Below, in pieces: positions 36,925 through 47,885 of a DNA stretch of 64,000 nt (its first letter is position 1; every line of letters begins with the position of its first letter). The stretch is from positions 2,018,501 to 2,082,500 of the forward strand of contig CP126192.1 in NCBI GenBank assembly GCA_030272155.1. The letters run 5' to 3'. Source of the stretch: Tetradesmus obliquus (Eukaryota; Chlorophyta; Chlorophyceae; Sphaeropleales; Scenedesmaceae). The notes below the pieces were generated by a model. It ran no database searches, was not told the origin of the DNA, and saw nothing but the letters and a program-made list of their open reading frames with translations. Position numbers and translations under genes: made by a program.

Positions 36925-37857
36925 CTACTTCCCTGCTGCCTGCATCACCACCTGGGCTCCTGCAGGCGCCACGCCGAAGGCCTGGCCCATGACCAGGCCC
37001 TGGCTGTTGACCTGGTTCTGCACAGCCACCACCTGCAGCAGCAGCAGAGCAAGCAGCAGGCGCAGCAGCAGCTAGTCAGTGAATGCAGCTTGCCTGATAT
37101 TGGGGCGCAACAGGAGCATTCCCAGCCTGCAGTTTATTGCATGATAAGACATATGCAACTCCGGCAGCCCACCTGCATAGGCTGGAAGGTGGGGATGGCT
37201 GGGGGTGGCGCCGTTGCCGTCCCAGCAGCCACCATGGTCACAGGCGCAGCATTCATCTGCGCAGTGGGCGTTGCCGCCGCCTGCTGCACTGCAGCTGTGG
37301 GCTGCGCAGCGACAAACTGCTGGCCGCCGTTCTGCATCACGTACTGCGTCTGCACCTGCACCTGCTGGTTGGTGCCCGGCACTGGCTGCTGCTGTGCTGC
37401 CAGGATTGTAGCTACTGCCTGCGGCTGTGAGGGTCCACTATACTGGGGGTTGGCTGCAATGATGGTGCTGCCCACATTGGGCGGCATGGGACCTGCTGCT
37501 GGTGCTGCTGATGGGTTGGGCATGGCAGAGGGATTGGACATGACCACTGAGGCTGGTGCAGTGGGCACTGACACAGGGGCCTGCACCTGCAGTTGATGCA
37601 CAACAGCAGTAGTGCGTAAAACGTTTACAAGACACACTGACAATGATCGATTGGCAGGAGGTCTGCTGCTAGCAGAGGTTTGGTTTGGGAGCTGCAGGCA
37701 TCATAACTGCGGCTGCAGCATAGAGTTCAGCAGCAAACAAGGACGATAGCGGCTGCTGTCTGCTTGTTACAGCAGGCCTGTTAGAGTTGCTCTGCCTGCT
37801 GCAGCTGCCGTCGTTACTCACTGCTAGTGGCGCAGATGGCAACTGCAGCTCACAATT

Positions 37858-37932
<75 letters not shown>

Positions 37933-39449
37933 CATATCCAGCTTTAGTCAACAGACAGCAACAGCTTGCTGCAGCAGCTGACATAAGTTACTATCTCACA
38001 GCTGTGTGCATTTTGTACAGCAGCACTGCATAATAGTTGTTACAACATCACTGGCTGCAGCTGTTTTTGCTTGCGCTCACTTGCACTGGGGCAGGCACCT
38101 GCAGCAGGCAACACACGGCAGCAATGTGTCAGCAACCTGACCGTAAGGCTGCACCATCGCACGTTCAATGCATTACAGGTTCATCAGACACTGTGTTACA
38201 GCTGCTGATGCTACATGCAGCGGGTCTCAACATGGTGCTGCAGGCTTCAGCATCCGCTACCAAGCGTATTTTTGTGACCTTCAGAGCCTAAACAGCAGCA
38301 TTGCAGTAGCCGTCAGAGCTGTGTGGCATGCACAGCTGTGCAGCATGCAATTCGAGCAGCAGCACTACTCACTGGCACAGGCGTCGGCACTGGTGTTGGC
38401 ACAGGAGTTGGCACAAACACTGACTCGGCCGGTGCTGAGGGCACTGGAGCCGGCTCCATTGGTGCAGGTGCAGCGGGTGCAGGCGTATCCTCCTGCTCCT
38501 CCTCGACAACAAACTCTGTGTCAGAGTTCTCAATCACTGCCTTTGCCACCGCCTTGAAGAACTTGCCGGCCATCTTGCCGGCACCTAGCTTGGCCAGTTT
38601 TGGGTGCACCGGCAGCGGCAGCGGCACCAGCACTGGCTTGAACTTGGGGGTGTAGATCTGCGGCGGCGGCAGCAGGCATGCACATATTTCAGTGCAGCGT
38701 TGGGGCGTTGATGTGCCCTCAGTGCAAGCAGCAACTGAGCAATGTACACAGTGGCAAGCACCATGTGAGCAAGCCTCTACACCTGGAGCATCTGGCAGTT
38801 GCTGCTGCTGCTGCAACAAGATTGGCTGGCAAGTGCTGCTGTAGCTGGATCCGTGTTAACCAATACCATGACAATGGTTGCAGCTTACCGTGACCTCCTT
38901 CTCCTCTACTGTTGGTGGAGGAGCTGGGACTGGCGTCGGGGTAGGGTTACCCGCCACAACTGTGGGAGGTGGAGCGTACACCGGCATGGCTGCCACCACA
39001 TACTGCGGCTGCTGTGTGATCAGGTAGTTTGGTGCCACAATTGCCTGCTGCTGGTGGTGCTTGGACTTCAGGTGGTCGATTGCCTCTTTCACGTGCTCGA
39101 CCTTGCCCGTGAGGATGTCAGGGAATGCGCTGTGGAGGCTGCGGGCTGCCATGGCAGGTGCTGCTGCAGCGTGGCACAGGAGATGGATACGCAGCGGAGG
39201 CGTCAGTAAGCACAGCTGCGCCAGCTTTGTTCCAAGTGGATGCAGTGCACAGCTTTGGCAGCACACATTTAGCAGCTTGATCCTGGAATCACGTAAAGCT
39301 GATGGTTTAGGGTGGAAAGGCAATGCGCATGTTGCATTGAGCTGCTGTTGCTGTTGCTAAAGTCCGCTGTCTGCGTAGCCTGCTGGTGTACCTGTGAGCA
39401 CCACTGCCAGGAACAAGGCCGCGGTGGCCATGTTGCTTCCAAGCTTCAT
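36925..39449 (-). CDS. Secreted Pro/Val/Gln/Ala-rich protein, twin A
   Basis: No named family is recognised. Exons 39392-39449, 38889-39163, 38373-38657, 38081-38098, 37173-37586 and 36925-37032 give 385 residues in phase. A signal peptide (MATAALFLAVVLTG after a short MKLGSN lead) is cut by a phase-1 intron. Then come a helical segment (RSLHSAFPDILTGKVEHVKE), QQPQYVVAAMPVYAPPPTVV, a segment with TPKFKPVLVPLPLPVHPKL and FKAVAKAVIENSD, an acidic stretch (VVEEEQED), and VPTPVPTPVPTPVP. An 18-nt exon encodes VPAPVQ. The C-terminal 170 residues are Gln/Ala/Pro/Val-rich (QTQYVMQNGGQQFVAAQPTA). The PV/TP repeats resemble hydroxyproline-rich extracellular matrix proteins of algae, so a wall or matrix role is inferred. 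It is paralogous to the gene at 40445-42348. Confidence 0.68.
37859..37930. repeat. (CAG)24 tract
   Basis: Longest pure triplet run in the window, 24 units, inside the intron 37587-38080 of the twin-A gene. Confidence 0.98.
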
Positions 39450-40444
39450 CGTAACCTGCAACCTATGCACGCACAAGTTACTAAGCAAGCACAGTCACGC
39501 TGGCATCCTGCAAGGCGTCTTACGAGCGAGAGGGGCGTAGCAGCTCAACAGCAGGACGACGCAGGTTCCGCATGAGCTGCCTGCATGCTGGTCTATGTCC
39601 GCTCATTCTTGCTCTTGAAAGCACCAGAAACAGGTTGTGATGGCGTCACAACACGCTGGTCTGCCGTGCATGGAGCACATCGGATCGCATGGAGTGCATA
39701 CCTTCAGGCTTCGCGCTCAAGTTCGTTTGCGCCGATCGTCTTACTCCAAAAGCAGAACGTTCTTGACTAACCAGATAAGGTTTAACTCAGGCTGTTGATG
39801 CTGTCACAGGCCAATTTCTTGTCTCGGCCGTGAGCCCCGGCGCTCGCTGCGTTCCTGCCTTGGTGAAACACTGCGGGTGTGCGTTTACAGTATGGCGATA
39901 AAACCTTTCTGTTCGAACTAGATTATTCTCAGGTTCATCATCAACGTCAGGCGGTGCGGGTTTCGATGCAACAATACGGGTTCAGCCGAGATGGCAAAAG
40001 GGCGCCAAGAACACCGCCAGCGCCTCTCTAGCTTCAAGTGGAGCCAGAAGCTCGCTAAATGTTTGTTACGATACAAATTAATTATTTTCTGCTGCATATT
40101 TTGGGTAGCAGAAGAAGCGGGTGTAGAACCTCAACGACCACTGCGTATGCAGGAGCCTGCTTCAGCATCTCCAAGGCCAACAAATTCTTACGAGAACAGT
40201 CAAAAAGCACGAGAATTGCATCACCGTCCAGAATTACCCCTCACCCTTTGATGGTGACACGCCCACCTCACCAGACAGTGCCCATGATACTTGACATACA
40301 GTTCATCAACAGCATGATGTCATAATCTAGCATGTGTTTGTAGGGGGTTTTGTGTGAGAGCGTCGCTCTCTGCCATGCCAAATGACACTAACTATTCTTG
40401 TCCTGATCAACAAGCTTAGCACAGCAGTCAGAAGTGCTTCAGCA
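39450..40444. other. Intergenic between the twin secreted-protein genes
   Basis: 1 kb, lower GC than the genes. It should hold the twin-A promoter (right of 39449) and the twin-B 3' UTR (left of 40445); a minus-strand TGTAA lies near 39887. No coding exon is supported. Confidence 0.45.
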
Positions 40445-40792
40445 TCAGTCGTCGTTCTCCTCAATAGCCTTGGCCACAGCGCTGGCAACGCGCAGCAGGG
40501 GGTGGGGGTGGCTCTTGCCCTTGGCGGGCACAGGCTTGGGCACGTACACAGGTGTCTGCAGCAGCATCAGAGTACAGGCAGCAACAGCAGTGAACCAGGC
40601 ACGCATCACATGGCGTCATTGGGCGGCTGAGTGACAGGGGCGTTGCCGGCAAAAACATGCAGCAGCACTTGTGCCGTTCGCAATCAAACGGAACATCTGC
40701 ATCAGGCAGTGACATGCAGGGCAGTCAGGAGCGACCCAGGGACACTTTGCTGTGTGTACTCACCGGCACTGGTGTTGGCACTGGCACCTGTA

Positions 40793-40824
<32 letters not shown>

Positions 40825-42348
40825 GCACCGGCAGCAGCAGCAGCAGCAGCAAAGGGTTCAATACCTCTTGACAATGAAAAACGTTCAAGAGCACTTCATC
40901 ACTTGCCAGCCCACTCTTGTGCTGCCGACCAGCAAGGAACCCAACCTGCTGCACTGATAATGCGGCCACTATCATGTCAACAGCTGCTGGGCTCACCGGT
41001 GTGGGGACAGGCACAGGCACCGGCACTTCACGCACGACCTGCAGCAACGCACAGGGCAGCAAGTCAGACCTTGTAAACATAAGGCAAGTATGTTGCACCT
41101 GCACCCATGTCTGGGTCTGACTGTGATCCCAACAAAGGCGCTTGCAACTACCATCGACTGGCATCAGTCTACATATGTTTGTTGAGACTCTGAAGCAAGC
41201 AATGGCGTCAGGGGTGCAGACAGTTTCTATCCAACGCCCCTGCTGTTGACCTCATGCGGGGGCTGCCTCAACGTATTTTAAAAAGCATTGTACATTTCTG
41301 CTATGCTCACCGGTGCTGGGGCTGGTGCTGCTGCAGCAACCACATACTGCGGCTGGGGCTGGGCAGCAACGATGGTCTGCACAGCAGGAGACATCACTAC
41401 GTCAGGGTGGGCCATACTCAGGCAGGATGGCACGGCATGCAAGTCAAAGCAGAGGAAGCCAAGGTGTTGATCGTGTGGCCCATGTTGCATTGCTGGAACG
41501 TTGTAGCTGTCTCTAGTTGCCTAGCAATTGCAGTTGTGAATCCAACAGCTTGCTGGTGATGGCCATGCGTTGAGGCCTGTGCAGGGGCTCACCTGTGGCT
41601 GAGACACCACATACTGCAAAGCAGTAGGCAAATGCATCAACATGGGCCATCAGTGAGTGTGTGGGGCTCTTATTCAGATACATGAGCTGAAGCATTTGAA
41701 GCAGGGGCCTGGCTATGTCTTGCTGCACCAAGTAACGGGGCAGCATATAATGCAAGCTCTGTGCAACACATGGGCACCAAGGTTTGGGCGCGATCTAAAG
41801 GCAGGCTACACTGCAAACTTGCGCAGGAAGCTAACAGCTGACAACCCGTGAGCAGCGTCGTGCTTATAGACGCACCTGCACCTGTGGCTGGGCTGCAACA
41901 ACGTACTGTGGCTGTGCTGCCATAACATACTGCGGCTGTGCTGCAACATATGCCGGTGCCGGCAGTGGCATAGCTGCCACATACTGCTGCTGAACGGGGG
42001 CGGCGCCCTTGCCCTTGCCCATGAGTGACGGCAGGATGTTTGCCTTCTGTGCAGCCTGCAGGCCGCGGCCTGCTGCTGCAGCATGTGAGGCTGCAAACAG
42101 GTGGAGGGAGCAACACATGGAGTGTCAGCACGCGTCTGGCGGCTGGTTGATAAAGTAGAGTCTGTCCACACACCATAAGCATGCATGTAGTGGCTGCCAT
42201 AGCCCAAAGGCATGCAGAGGCCGATGAAATAGCTATGGTGCCATGTGAACGGCTTTGCCTGCCTCCAATGAAAGTTCCGCTGATAGGCCTGGCCCTCACC
42301 TGCCAGCATGATGGTCAGTGCAATGACTGCAGCTGCCTTTGCCACCAT
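40445..42348 (-). CDS. Secreted Pro/Val/Gln-rich protein, twin B, built of microexons
   Basis: No named family is recognised. Exons 42300-42348, 41876-42090, 41593-41613, 41311-41376, 40997-41038, 40764-40787 and 40445-40555 give 175 residues. Signal peptide AAAVIALTIMLA, cut by a phase-1 intron as in twin A. Then GRGLQAAQKANILPSLMGKG, repeated AAQPQYV modules, a 21-nt exon for YVVSQPQ, TIVAAQPQPQYVVAAAA, VVREVPVPVPVPTP, a 24-nt exon for VPVPTPVP, and a final exon with TPVYVPKPVPAKGKS ending RVASAVAKAIEENDD. All internal introns are phase 0, so each exon is a self-contained module that could be gained or lost without a frameshift. The last exon matches the middle of twin A (TPKFKPV to AVAKAVIENSD), which makes the pair tandem paralogues that differ by a C-terminal extension. 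Confidence 0.72.
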
Positions 42349-43524
42349 CGTGAAGTTTCTGTTGAAGGCACAGCGGAAACAAGACCAATCAAAAACAATG
42401 TAAATCAGCAGTAGTCATCATACAATTTCCAAGCACTCGCTGGGTGTCTTCATGCAGTCATGCGATCGCTGCCCGACGAAGGCAACTGATACAGTAGCTC
42501 AACCCCTGCTTAGACCAACTATCTACTAAACTAAAATTTATTTAATGCATTATGTCTTGTTGTTTGCTGCATCCGCTGCATGCATGAGCCTGACCCCAAA
42601 GTTGCTTTCACGCGCCAATTCGTGGCCCGCGTCTGCGTCAAGCACCGATCTACTGAAGCTGCATCAATAATGACTATGATTTAATTAACATCATATGTTG
42701 CTGCTGATGTGCTGCGAAGTCACTCACAGCCAACGATGTCCAGGTGGTGGTTGGGCTGCAGCTGGCCACTTCTGATACAACTGGTGCTTAAACAAAATAA
42801 TCGAAATTAGTTGTAGTTCGAGTGTGTCGTGCAAAATGCGCCAGTGGCAGTGGGCAATGTCGATCATGGAATGGTTTAGTGCCGATGTCACTGGCAAGTG
42901 CATGACGTCAAGCTCAAGGTGCTGCTTAAGCAGCACAGGATGTGCTTTCACACACGAGTGCACTACCGCTTCGACCAGAACCTATACGAGCAGCTCTGTT
43001 GTGAAGCCGTGTCCAAAGGTGACGCGGGTGGATCGGTTGGCAAGCCCAACGTTTGCATGCATACAAACTCGAGAGTTTTGTGTTGTGGATCGTGAAAGTT
43101 CACGTTAGCTCTCGTAATTCCTTTGTATGAGACATGTAGTTAGGTCCTCACAGCAGCGAGCTCTCCGTTGCTGAACACAGCAGGTGCCGTACAGCACGAC
43201 GCGCTTGGTCCGTCCTTGCCAACTTTTGACCAGCCTTCGCTTTCTGCTGGTTGGACGGTGCAGTTCTGCTAGTAGTGAATGATACGAGTTATCAAGCTAC
43301 TGAAAAAGGCTGGTCAACCAGCAACATCAGCACTGAACTGTTTCAAGCAGCCTGCTCAGGCCTGACAGCTCAGTAGTGCTTGTACTCCCTGCCAGGCAGT
43401 GCATTGTAGCAACTGACCAGCAGGGCGCAACACGCAGCACCCGGGGCAGTTGCCGTCACCCAACAACAGGCGCTGCTATGGGCAAGCAAAACGTCAGTAC
43501 CTGCAACGTCCCCGAGCAGCGCCC
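42349..43524. other. Intergenic, twin-B upstream and DnaJ 3' flank
   Basis: 1.2 kb without a supported gene. The part near 42500-42700 is AT-rich (for example aaaatttatttaatgcatta). The rest shows short open frames with no family signature. Confidence 0.45.
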
Positions 43525-46500
43525 TCACGCCTGCTGCTGCAGCACCTCCTTCAGCAATGACCTCTGCTGCTCTGACAGCTGCGGCAGCTGCACCTTGGCC
43601 GTCACTATCAGGTCGCCCTTCTGCCCCGCTGTCTTGCTGACCGGCATGCCTTCGCCTTTGACCAGCAGCTTTGAGCCAGGCTGCACAGGGCCTGGGCCTA
43701 GCGGCACTGTTATGCTGCGGCCGTCGAGCGCCTCAACCTGCAACCACAGCCCGTGGGAACAGCAGCAGCAACAACAAAAGCATGAGCATGTCGCAGCGGC
43801 GGCAACGGCTGTGGCTCAAAGTACAGTGCAGCACCTAGTGCTTGACGCGCCCTTGAAGTGTGACGCCACACTCAGCAACGCAACAGGCGGCTGACGGCCC
43901 CAGCCAGCCACTCTAACGCCACTGCTGCAGCTGCTGCATCATCCTGCAACTCAAACCCTTCCACATACCTGCGTGCTGCCTCCTTGCAGCGCCTGCAGCA
44001 AGCTCAGGTTGACGCTGGTGTGCAGGTCATTGCCGTCACGGCTGAAGCGCGGGTGGGGCTTCTCAGCCACCACAAACACAAGGTCGTCGGCAGGCCTGCC
44101 TGGCTCCCTGTCACCCATGCCTGGAGAACGTGGGTGCAGCAGTGAATGTGGTGGTAAGGCAGAAGCAGCCAGACACATACAATAACATGTTGTGGAGATT
44201 GCCATGCGGCAGGCAGCTGGGGCGCACACAGCAGCAGCTGCAGGGAGATGCAGGAGGTGCAGCGTCACGCGTGTATGCAGGCAGGAGACCTTGCAGCGGC
44301 ACTGCCCACTGTGACAGGCGCCACCCGTTAAACATGCCAGCAATGCCAGCTGGTGAAGGAGGCAGTAGGCATGCACCAGCAGCATGTCAGCTGCAACAAG
44401 CCATCCCTGCAGCAGGCGCACACTCACCCGTGTATGTGATCTTTGTGCCCGGCTTCCAGCCCGCCTTGACTGGCACCTCCAGCACGTCTGCCTTGGCCAC
44501 GGACTTGCCCTGCTGCTCGTCAAACACGTGCCGCGTCACCTGGCAGCGCAGCCAGGCAGATACACACCTGCGTTTGCCGAAACGCTTTCTGGCAAACGTC
44601 CTGTCCTTGGAGGTGCTTACCAACAGTGCATATCCATGCTCACACATGCCTGGCAGATTATACAGACCAGCGCTGCCTTGCACCAACGAGGCCCCTGGCA
44701 CAACTGGTGAGAGCATTTGCAGGATAGTCACGCCTTCAAGCACCTAGCGTAAGCTGTCTTGCTCCCTCGCTTACCTTGAGCCGCTTGGTGCCGCCTTTGT
44801 AGAGCTCGTCCAGCCCCAGCGCCAGGTTCATGGCGCGCTTGCGCGGCTTGCGGTCCAGCAGGCTGTCGCTGAGCACGCTGGCCTCAAACTCGCCGTCCGT
44901 GTCTGCGGCAACATCAGATAGCCACACAGCCAGTGATGAGTACACAGGTGTCTGCTGTTCTGAGGGCAGAACCGGTCCAGTGGATTCTGCCGGGGACGCT
45001 GGCCTCAGACTCGTGCCGCAACAGCATACAGATGCAAGCTCAGCATGTCACTGTGTGTCTGCTTCTCGAATACAGAGACGCTGCTGTCAGCATCAGCAGG
45101 CGCTGAACATGTTGGGCTGGTTGCTGAGTCAGATACATGCTGTAACAAACAATCATAGGGAGCCTGCTGCCACTGCAGCTTCTCAAGGCTGTCTGTGCAC
45201 TGCTAGCTCTAGCTGCACTCGCACAGCACTCCGCAGCACCCACCTGCATCCCCGTGGCCAAAAGCAAAGCCGCCAGTGCCGCTGCCAGCAGGCCGGTCGT
45301 GCCCGTGCGTCTGCTGCTGCTGCTGCTGCCAGCTGCCGCCTGCACCACCCGCTTGTTGACCCCATGCCGACTGCGCAGAATACTCGTGCCCTGCCCGCAT
45401 GCCCCTCCTGCCGCTGCCCTGCCGTGTGAACATGCGCACTCTGCTGCGCGGCATTGCGTTGAACCCGCCAAAGCCATCCTGCCCAAACATGCTCGCAAAG
45501 ATGTTGGCGGCGCGCGCAGCATCCACGCCGCTGTAGCTGCCTTGGAAGCCGCCACCAGGCCCAAAGCTGAAGGATGTGAATGCTGGCCCGCCACCAGCGC
45601 CGCCAGCAAAGGGGCTGGGCCCTCCTCCTGCTGCTGCTGCTGCTGGCTGCGGTCTTGGTGGTGGCACCTGGCCCTTGAGGCCTTCCTCACCATATGCGTC
45701 GAACACCTGCAGCCATATGCAGAACAAACAGTGTCTACGAGCTTGCATAACAGCTGGTGGATGCCTACTCGGCAAATGGTGCTCAGCTTTACGTTGCAAG
45801 CAGACACCGCCGCAATGGCACACCACGATTTCCAGCTAACAGCCACCGCGCATAGATGCTATCAGAAATGTACCACATGGCATGCCTCAAATTCAACCGT
45901 CAAACAGCAGCAGCCCAGCTGTCACTTTCTTATTTGAACATTCCCACTAACAGTAACATGACAAGGCTAGCCGCACCTGCCGCTTGTCTGGGTCGCTGAG
46001 CACATCATATGCCTCGCTGATCTCCTTGAACTTCTCTTCTGCTGCCTCCCTGCTCTTGGGGTTCTTGTCAGGGTGGTGCTGCGGGAGGTGGCGAGGTAGG
46101 GGCGGTGGGAGCAAGTGCCAGGTCAGCGCAGGGAGGTTGCAGCGAGCGAGAGAGTGGCTGTGCAGCAGCCCCGTGATAGTAACACAAGCATGCAAGGTGC
46201 AAGGTGGCAGGGATGGGGATGCGCTGCACTGATCGTGCAGAATGTTGCAGTAGCTGCAGGTTGAATGTAGGACTGGCGCAGCTGATGGAGCTGGGTGGAC
46301 CAATGTATACATAGCAGCTAGCTGACTGCCGGTTGCTTCGTTGGCTGTTAGTGCTGACACACCTTGACTGCCAGGCGCCTGTAGGCCTTCTTCAGCTCAT
46401 CAGGAGTGGCAGTCTTGGACACACCCTGGCATGTTTCAGACATGATGTGTAGTAAGGTGTTGGCGATCAACAGCAACGCAAACGGACATGCAACTTACTT

Positions 46501-46767
46501 GCGGCTAGAAGATGGTGCTGGAACTAAACACCGCTCTTCAGTGTATGCATGCTGCTGCATCCTGTGCAGGCGTAGCCACTGAGCCTATGCACACTATGCA
46601 GAGCTGTCGGCTGGCATCGAAAGCACAAGCACAGCACGTCACGCACCTAATGGGTGATACAACCAATTTTAGGCGTTTGATGCAGCTCAATGGGCTAATA
46701 ATCACACGGCTGGTAAGGGGTGGCACATTGTGGCACTGCTGCAGCTGCTGCAGCAGTGCACTATCGA

Positions 46768-46806
<39 letters not shown>

Positions 46807-46836
46807 TACCAAGATCTTGTAGTAGTCCTTGCCCAT
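43525..46836 (-). CDS. Class-B DnaJ/Hsp40 co-chaperone (DNAJB1/Sis1 type)
   Basis: Cytosolic or nuclear Hsp70 partner. Exons 46810-46836, 46363-46425, 45977-46078, 45244-45706, 44775-44902, 44428-44539, 43969-44120 and 43525-43737 give 419 residues in frame. The J domain (about 1-66) has [23 protein letters not shown] with HPD at 32-34, and [21 protein letters not shown] Gly/Phe-rich region follows ([30 protein letters not shown]), then two C-terminal beta domains ([76 protein letters not shown]). The CxxCxGxG zinc repeats of class A are absent, which sets class B. The first exon has only nine codons, and a (CAG)12 tract follows its donor. A Gly/Ser/Gln-rich insert of about 60 residues precedes the first beta domain. 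Confidence 0.93.
46768..46803. repeat. (GCT)12 tract beside the first DnaJ donor
   Basis: Twelve units. On the sense strand (AGC)12 starts six bases after the GT of the exon-1 donor (46809/46808). Confidence 0.95.
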
Positions 46837-47885
46837 TGCTGCTGCTGAAATTCTATATCACAGCAAAGCTGCTCCTGGTGCGACAGCAGAGCTGGCGCTG
46901 CAGGGCGTTGGGTCCTTGAACAGGAAGCACTGATGCTTCACATGAAGCCCTTCAGCCCCGGCACGAGACTGAGTGTCGTATGCGGTAACCAGAACAACAA
47001 ATGTAGTATACGTATGCTTGCGTTTGACTCGCTGATCGTAAGTGGCGCTGCTAGCACGTCAACTGCCGGGTTCCTTACTGGTTCCTCATGCGAAGCGGAC
47101 ACAGGAACGATCCGTGTTTCAGGAAGCAACCCAGACATAACAGGCATAACAACTGTGTCAGGTTAACACTCGTCGATGTTCAGCTTCATGCCTGGAACCG
47201 CAACTTCGACAGTTCGAGGTACAGTCCATCCTGCCGTTGTCCAGACAACCCTGGATGTTACATGCTGCTGTGGCACAGTTGCTGCAGCATACGACCATAC
47301 TACAAGCATTGATGCACGAACAAACATTCTGATTGCCAATACATCAACCCCTGCCAGCGGCCTGGGCTGCCGCATGAGACCTTAGATTGTTAATTGCAAC
47401 AGCATAACCCAACTGCTGCGGGTGGATTCTACCAGCCCCCAGTGCAGTGGAAGTGCCTCACATTGCAATGAAACGCACAAAAAGTCCGAAGCATGAACTA
47501 GCGTAAGGAAATTGATGGCACAAAGACGCCTGCAGCGGCAGACATGAGCCCTGCACGCTCAGTCAACTTTCAACCAGTTGGTGCAAGGAGAAAACAGCAA
47601 CATGTGCGCAACAGTCCATACCGGAATGCACACATCAAATGGTGAAAGTAATAGAGGGGGCGGCATTGCGCCACAGGTGCGACAACCAAAACTGCACCAA
47701 GTGCCATCCATCTAGCCTGCATTGGCATCGTATCCATTACTCAACAGACCGCATGGCGCAGCGCCAGCTCACAGTCCCTGGCAAAGCACCTTACAACGCA
47801 GCTCCCAAGTATGCACCAATGCCGCACACTCGGCAAGTGGCAGCTGACACCGCTCAAAAATTCATGTGTCCAAGCAGCGTCCGGC
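46837..47885. other. Intergenic, DnaJ upstream and SNX 3' flank
   Basis: 1 kb. About 46933-47390 has lower GC, few triplet repeats and open frames on both strands (see findings); no gene is called. The stretch 47400-47885 is the likely SNX 3' UTR, with a minus-strand TGTAA at 47791-47795. Confidence 0.45.
47791..47795 (-). terminator. Candidate poly(A) signal TGTAA for the sorting nexin
   Basis: ttaca on the plus strand, 91 bases past the SNX stop at 47886. Confidence 0.5.

Noticed and set aside
34224..37930. CAG tracts considered as a CRISPR array or a centromeric/telomeric repeat
   Set aside because: Units are simple triplets without spacers, and the tracts are scattered through introns and exons of ordinary genes.
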